A stretch of 64,000 nt of DNA from NCBI RefSeq assembly GCF_000633935.1, contig NZ_KK214995.1:301402-365401 (forward strand), written 5' to 3'. The DNA comes from Ectothiorhodospira haloalkaliphila ATCC 51935. GTDB lineage: Bacteria > Pseudomonadota > Gammaproteobacteria > Ectothiorhodospirales > Ectothiorhodospiraceae. Both the position numbers and the translations under genes were made by a program. Position 1 is the first letter of the stretch; every line of letters begins with the position of its first letter. The notes below the pieces were generated by a model, which ran no database searches, had not been told where the DNA came from, and worked only from the letters and a program-made list of their open reading frames with translations. This document shows, one piece after another, positions 60,036-64,000 of the stretch.

Positions 60036-60779
60036 TCAGCCCATAAACATGCCGCCATTCACGTGCAGGGTCTCCCCGGTCACGTAGGCAGCCGCCGGCG
60101 AAGCCAGGAAGGCCACCACCCCAGCCACCTCGGCGGGATCACCCAACCGACCCAGCGGGATCTGGCCCAGCAAGGCATTCTTCTGCTCTTCCGGCAGACC
60201 CCGGGTCATGTCCGTGTCGATAAAGCCCGGCGCCACCGTGTTCACGGTCACACCACGCGCGCCCACCTCGCGGGCCAGAGACTTGCTGAAGCCCAGCAGG
60301 CCTGCCTTGGCGGCGGCGTAATTGGTCTGCCCGGCATTACCGGATGAACCCACCACCGAGCCCACGTTGATGATACGCCCCTTGCGGGCCTTCATCATGC
60401 CGCGCAACACGGCCTTGCTCACCCGGTAAACGGCGGTCAGGTTGGTCTGGATGATGTCATCCCACTCTTCGTCCTTCATCCGCATCAGCAGGTTGTCCCG
60501 GGTGATGCCGGCATTGTTCACCAGCACGGTCACGGCGCCGAATTCGCCACTCACCTGCTTGATCAGGCCCTCCACATCCTCCGGACGCGTCACGTCCAGG
60601 ACCATACCGCGGCCCTTGGCACCCGCCTCGTTCAGGTAGGCGGTAATCCCTTCGGCCCCCTTTTCACTGGTGGCGGTGCCGACCACGGTCGCCCCCTGGC
60701 TGGCCAGGGTCAGGGCGATGGATTTGCCAATACCACGACTGGCGCCCGTCACCAGGGCAATTTCACCTTCAAGAGTCAT
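60036..60779 (-). CDS. fabG: 3-oxoacyl-[acyl-carrier-protein] reductase
   Basis: 247 residues from ATG 60779, with GAGGAG 5 bases before it. An NADPH-dependent SDR with LVTGASRGIGKSIAL, LVNNAGITRDNLLMRM and the active-site Tyr/Lys in TNYAAAKAGLLGFSKSLA. It reduces beta-ketoacyl-ACP. It lies 41 bases after fabD. Confidence 0.96.
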   Translation of the reverse strand: MTLEGEIALVTGASRGIGKSIALTLASQGATVVGTATSEKGAEGITAYLNEAGAKGRGMVLDVTRPEDVEGLIKQVSGEFGAVTVLVNNAGITRDNLLMRMKDEEWDDIIQTNLTAVYRVSKAVLRGMMKARKGRIINVGSVVGSSGNAGQTNYAAAKAGLLGFSKSLAREVGARGVTVNTVAPGFIDTDMTRGLPEEQKNALLGQIPLGRLGDPAEVAGVVAFLASPAAAYVTGETLHVNGGMFMG

Positions 60780-60820
60780 GCATACTCCTCGTTTACGGTC
60801 TGCAATGGGCCGCGGCCCTG

Positions 60821-61756
60821 TCAGGACCGGCACATCTCCAGGGCCTGGGCCAGTGACTCAGGATCCTGCACACAGGCCAGTTTCAAAGATTTTTCGATGC
60901 GCTTGTTCAAGCCCGTGAGCACCTTGCCGGGCCCCAGTTCCACCACATGGGTGATGCCGTCGCCGGCCATGCGCTGAATGGTCTCCACCCAGCGCACAGG
61001 GCGATGAATCTGTGCTGCCAGGGCCCCGCGGATCACGCCGGCACCATCATGGCAATCCACGTCCACATTATGGATCACGGGGATGCGGGGAATACCGACA
61101 CGGACAGCATCCAGGCGCACATGCATCTGCAAGGCCGCCGACTTCATCAGCTGACAATGCGAGGGCACACTCACCGGCAACTGCACGGCCCGTTTGGCGC
61201 CGGCCTCCTTGGCCAACAGGGTGGCACGCTCCACGGCGGCCGTGGTGCCGGCGATCACCACCTGACCGGGGGCATTGAAGTTAACGGCTTCCACCACGCC
61301 ATCGGCGGAGGCTTCCAGACAAACGGCCTGCACCTGCTCATCCGTGAGACCCAGCACGGCGGCCATGGCGCCCTCGCCCTCGGCCACTGCCCCCTGCATC
61401 AGGCGGCCCCGCTCGGCCACCAGGCGCACGGCCACATCAAAGTCCAGGGAATCGGCGCACACCAGCGCGGTGTACTCGCCCAGGCTATGGCCCGCCATGA
61501 TCTGGGGCTCGGGGCCGCCTTCGGCATTCCACACGCGCCAGGCGGCCACGCCGGCTGCCAGCATGGCTGGCTGGGTGTTCTCGGTCCGGTTCAGATCCGA
61601 CTCGGGGCCATCCTGGGTCAGCGCCCACAGATCCAGCCCCAGCACATCGGAGGCCTGCTGGAAGGTTTCGCGCACTTGCGGATGGGCTTGCGCCAGGGCG
61701 CCGAGCATACCCAGGGATTGGGAGCCCTGGCCCGGAAAGACACAGGCGATTCTCAT
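60821..61756 (-). CDS. fabD: Malonyl-CoA:ACP transacylase
   Basis: 311 residues from ATG 61756, with AAGGA 8 bases before it. It loads malonyl groups on ACP. The catalytic serine is in GHSLGEYTALV and the histidine in VSVPSHCQLMKSA; the N-terminus is CVFPGQGSQSLGML. It is the first gene of this cluster: plsX, fabH and rpmF, usual upstream partners, are absent here and infA diverges instead. Confidence 0.96.
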   Translation of the reverse strand: MRIACVFPGQGSQSLGMLGALAQAHPQVRETFQQASDVLGLDLWALTQDGPESDLNRTENTQPAMLAAGVAAWRVWNAEGGPEPQIMAGHSLGEYTALVCADSLDFDVAVRLVAERGRLMQGAVAEGEGAMAAVLGLTDEQVQAVCLEASADGVVEAVNFNAPGQVVIAGTTAAVERATLLAKEAGAKRAVQLPVSVPSHCQLMKSAALQMHVRLDAVRVGIPRIPVIHNVDVDCHDGAGVIRGALAAQIHRPVRWVETIQRMAGDGITHVVELGPGKVLTGLNKRIEKSLKLACVQDPESLAQALEMCRS

Positions 61757-61861
61757 GAGACAAGTCCTTGAGAGGGTCATGGTAAAGCCGCCTAGTGTAG
61801 GCAAACCGGGGGGGCGGGGGCAATGCTGGTGACAAACCGCATCAGAAGGGGCAGATAGCTC

Positions 61862-61889
61862 TTGTGTTATGGCGCACAGTGTTGATAAT
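61862..61889 (+). promoter_or_regulatory. Possible infA promoter
   Basis: TTGTGT (61862-61867) and GATAAT (61884-61889) are 16 bases apart, 35 bases before the infA start codon. The match is moderate. Confidence 0.4.
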
Positions 61890-61923
61890 TAGCCACCTGG
61901 ATCGCCAAACCCTGTATGGGCAT

Positions 61924-62142
61924 ATGTCTAAAGAAGATCACATCGAGCTGGATGGTACGGTGCTGGATAACCTGCCCAACACCATGTTTCGTGTTGAGCT
62001 GGACAACGGACACATCGTCACGGCCCACATCTCGGGTCGCATGCGAAAACACTACATCCGTATCCTCCGGGGCGACAGGGTCACCGTGCAGATGACACCT
62101 TACGACCTGAGCAAGGGCCGGATCGTTTACCGGAACAAGTAA
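61924..62142 (+). CDS. infA: Translation initiation factor IF-1
   Basis: 72 residues from ATG 61924, the universal length. The OB-fold sequence [20 protein letters not shown] and [20 protein letters not shown] is unmistakable. IF-1 blocks the A site in initiation. It lies between the divergent fab operon and the convergent clpA gene, a neighbourhood (clpA-infA) seen in E. coli. Confidence 0.97.
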   Translation: MSKEDHIELDGTVLDNLPNTMFRVELDNGHIVTAHISGRMRKHYIRILRGDRVTVQMTPYDLSKGRIVYRNK

Positions 62143-62156
62143 TTCCCTTCCCTCCC

Positions 62157-62258
62157 CTCATCCCAACCCTTCCCCCCTGGGGGAGAAGGGCTAAAGCCCC
62201 ACAGGGAGAAGGTTTTCTCCCCTCTCCCGCTTGAGGGAGAGGGGTGGGGGGGTTAGGG
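62157..62258. repeat. Inverted pair of CCCCTCTCCC-type palindromes between infA and clpA
   Basis: One copy (62157-62192, CATCCCAACCCTTCCCCCC then GGGGGAGAAGGGCT) points +, and a second (62217-62258) with CCCCTCTCCCGC and GAGGGAGAGGGG points -. They flank a short spacer, like a REP doublet, and lie at the convergent ends of infA and clpA. Confidence 0.65.
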
Positions 62259-62277
62259 CACTGAGGGCCCTCAGTGC
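62258..62277. other. 20-base perfect palindrome over the clpA stop codon
   Basis: GCACTGAGGGCCCTCAGTGC is self-complementary over its full length, and the clpA stop codon is within it. As RNA it can only form a hairpin with a tight loop; as DNA it looks like a dimer-binding site. Its role is unknown. Confidence 0.5.
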
Positions 62278-64000
62278 ACCGGCTCTTCGGCAAAGTCCAG
62301 GGACAGACTGCCGTCCTTCACGCCCACGTGCACCTCGCCGCCGCCCACCAGGCGACCAAACAGCACTTCCTCCGCCAGCGGCTTCTTGATCTGATCCTGA
62401 ATGACGCGGGACATGGGGCGCGCACCCATCTTCGGATCGTAGCCGTGCTCGGCCAGCCAGGCGCGGGCCTCGTCGTCCACCACCAGCACCACCTTCTTCT
62501 CGTCCAGCTGGGCCTGCAACTGGATCAGGAACTTGTCCACCACGTTGGCGATGGTGACCGGATCCAGGGCCTTGAACTGGATGATGGAATCCAGGCGATT
62601 GCGGAATTCCGGGCTGAAGGTGCGCTTGAGCACCTCCATGGCATCGCTGGAATGATCCTGCTGGGTGAAGCCCACCGACGGACGGCTGGCCACCTCGGCC
62701 CCGGCGTTGCTGGTCATCACCAGGATCACGTTACGAAAGTCCACCTTGCGCCCATTGGTGTCCGTGAGGGTGCCGTGGTCCATCACCTGCAGCAGCAGGT
62801 TGAACACGTCCGGGTGGGCCTTTTCCACCTCGTCCAGCAGCAGCACCGAGTGGGGCTGCTTCAGAATGGCATCGGTGAGCAGGCCGCCCTCGTCGTAGCC
62901 CACATACCCGGGCGGCGCGCCGATGAGTCGCGAGACGGTGTGACGCTCCATGTACTCGGACATGTCAAAGCGCACCAGTTCGATCCCCAGGATCTGGGCC
63001 AGCTGCCGGGTGACCTCGGTCTTGCCCACGCCGGTGGGGCCGGCGAACAGGAAGGAACCGATGGGCTTGTCGGTCTCCCCCAGCCCGGAACGGGACATCT
63101 TGATGGCCGCCGCCAGCTTCTCGATGGGCTCATCCTGACCGAAGACCACCATCTTGAGGTTGCGCTCCAGATTCTTGAGGGTGTCCATGTCGGAAGCGGA
63201 CACGCTCTTGGGCGGGATGCGGGCGATCTTGGCGACGATGTTCTCCACATCCTGCACCGAGATGGTCTTCTTGCGCTGACTGGCGGGCTGCAGCCGCCGA
63301 TTGGCGCCGGCCTCGTCGATCACATCGATGGCCTTGTCCGGGAGATGACGGTCGGTGATGTAGCGACTGGAGAGTTCCGCCGCCGCCCGCAGGGCCTTGC
63401 TGGTATAGCGCACTTCATGATGGGACTCGAAGCGTGACTTGAGGCCCTTGAGGATCTCGAAGGTCTCGTCCACCGTCGGCTCGTTCACGTCGATCTTCTG
63501 GAAACGCCGCGCCAGGGCGCGATCCTTCTCGAAGATGCCGCGATACTCCTGATAGGTGGTGGAACCGATGCACTTCAACTCACCCGAAGCCAGCATGGGC
63601 TTGATCAGGTTGGAGGCATCCATCACGCCACCGGAGGCCGAACCGGCACCGATGATGGTGTGGATTTCATCGATGAACAGCACCGCGCCGGGCTGACGCC
63701 GCAACTGGCCCAGCACGCCCTTGAGGCGCTTCTCGAAATCCCCCCGGTACTTGGTGCCGGCCACCAGCGCGCCCAGGTCCAGCGAGTAGATGGTGCTGTC
63801 CCGCAGCACCTCCGGCACCTGGTCGTCGATGATCTTCTTGGCCAGCCCCTCGGCGATGGCCGTCTTGCCCACACCGGCCTCGCCCACGAACAACGGATTG
63901 TTCTTGCGGCGCCGGCAGAGGATCTGCACCGTGCGCTCAAGTTCATGGGCCCGGCCGATCAGGGGGTCGATCTTGCCCTTGCGGGCCTGCTCATTGAGGT
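62271..64000 (-). CDS. clpA: ATP-dependent Clp protease ATPase ClpA, 5' part outside window
   Basis: The 575 C-terminal residues are in the window; the N-domain and the start (about 180 residues) lie beyond it. Two AAA+ modules are seen: D1 with VGEAGVGKTAIAEGLA and VLFIDEIHTIIGAG, and D2 with AGPTGVGKTEVTRQLA and LLLDEVEKAHP. The ClpP-binding loop is PSVGFTQQD and the C-terminal D2 small domain is complete. ClpA unfolds proteins for ClpP. The adaptor gene clpS, normally just upstream, would lie outside. Confidence 0.95.
   Translation of the reverse strand, partial: LNEQARKGKIDPLIGRAHELERTVQILCRRRKNNPLFVGEAGVGKTAIAEGLAKKIIDDQVPEVLRDSTIYSLDLGALVAGTKYRGDFEKRLKGVLGQLRRQPGAVLFIDEIHTIIGAGSASGGVMDASNLIKPMLASGELKCIGSTTYQEYRGIFEKDRALARRFQKIDVNEPTVDETFEILKGLKSRFESHHEVRYTSKALRAAAELSSRYITDRHLPDKAIDVIDEAGANRRLQPASQRKKTISVQDVENIVAKIARIPPKSVSASDMDTLKNLERNLKMVVFGQDEPIEKLAAAIKMSRSGLGETDKPIGSFLFAGPTGVGKTEVTRQLAQILGIELVRFDMSEYMERHTVSRLIGAPPGYVGYDEGGLLTDAILKQPHSVLLLDEVEKAHPDVFNLLLQVMDHGTLTDTNGRKVDFRNVILVMTSNAGAEVASRPSVGFTQQDHSSDAMEVLKRTFSPEFRNRLDSIIQFKALDPVTIANVVDKFLIQLQAQLDEKKVVLVVDDEARAWLAEHGYDPKMGARPMSRVIQDQIKKPLAEEVLFGRLVGGGEVHVGVKDGSLSLDFAEEPVH

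Overview
The window is GC-rich chromosomal DNA from a gammaproteobacterium. The gene orders fabD-fabG-acpP-fabF-pabC-mltG-tmk-holB-pilZ-tatD, hom-thrC and cydABDC, together with dnaE2/imuB, point to this class. A Chromatiales/Ectothiorhodospiraceae-like host is my best guess, but that placement is inference. No rRNA, tRNA, CRISPR array, prophage or transposase gene was seen. Coding density is high, and the longer gaps mostly hold palindromic repeats or promoters.

1-8890 is a signalling locus on the + strand. It contains a chemoreceptor tail ending in EWEEF, cheR, cheD, a sensor-less membrane MCP-like protein with a CheZ-like DxxxQ motif, cheB, a STAS anti-sigma antagonist, a REC-PP2C-HATPase switch protein (HsbR-like), a LOV blue-light hybrid histidine kinase with all photochemical residues intact, and a REC-HD-GYP c-di-GMP phosphodiesterase. 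The last three genes overlap and are probably translationally coupled. The set reads as a light- and chemosignal-controlled switch that feeds partner switching and c-di-GMP.

8967-22162 holds hom and thrC (ThrC carries an unusual cysteine-rich insertion), a DUF2721/DUF815 pair, a hemerythrin, ettA, a CHASE-PAS-GGDEF cyclase, a YadGH-type ABC exporter, an M17 aminopeptidase, a glutamate dehydrogenase and a small cysteine protein. 22165-27973 is a cyanide-insensitive-type bd oxidase operon (cydABDC) in which cydD seems to lack a standard start codon.

28174-33912 holds a secreted unknown protein, fabI, a MaoC(PhaJ)-phosphotransacetylase fusion, ackA, dodecin and thiD. The fabI promoter shares a 14-base TGC-rich motif with the promoter of a phasin gene (42473-42856), which suggests joint control with polyhydroxyalkanoate metabolism.

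34181-45514 is rich in DNA repair: an mrfA/mrfB-like helicase-exonuclease pair, dnaE2 and imuB. dnaE2 and imuB lie apart, each with its own LexA-like box, and imuA is absent. A quinone reductase-like protein, a lipoprotein, the phasin and a DJ-1/PfpI protein lie between them.

45605-53390 carries maeB, an SDR, bioA, a KamA-type radical SAM enzyme and a class V aminotransferase. The 444-base gap at 48807-49250 holds an inverted REP pair and a 119-base MITE-like element. 53400-61756 is the fatty-acid/cell-envelope/replication operon on the - strand. infA and the 3' part of clpA close the window. Palindromic CCCCTCTCCC-type repeats sit at many gene ends.
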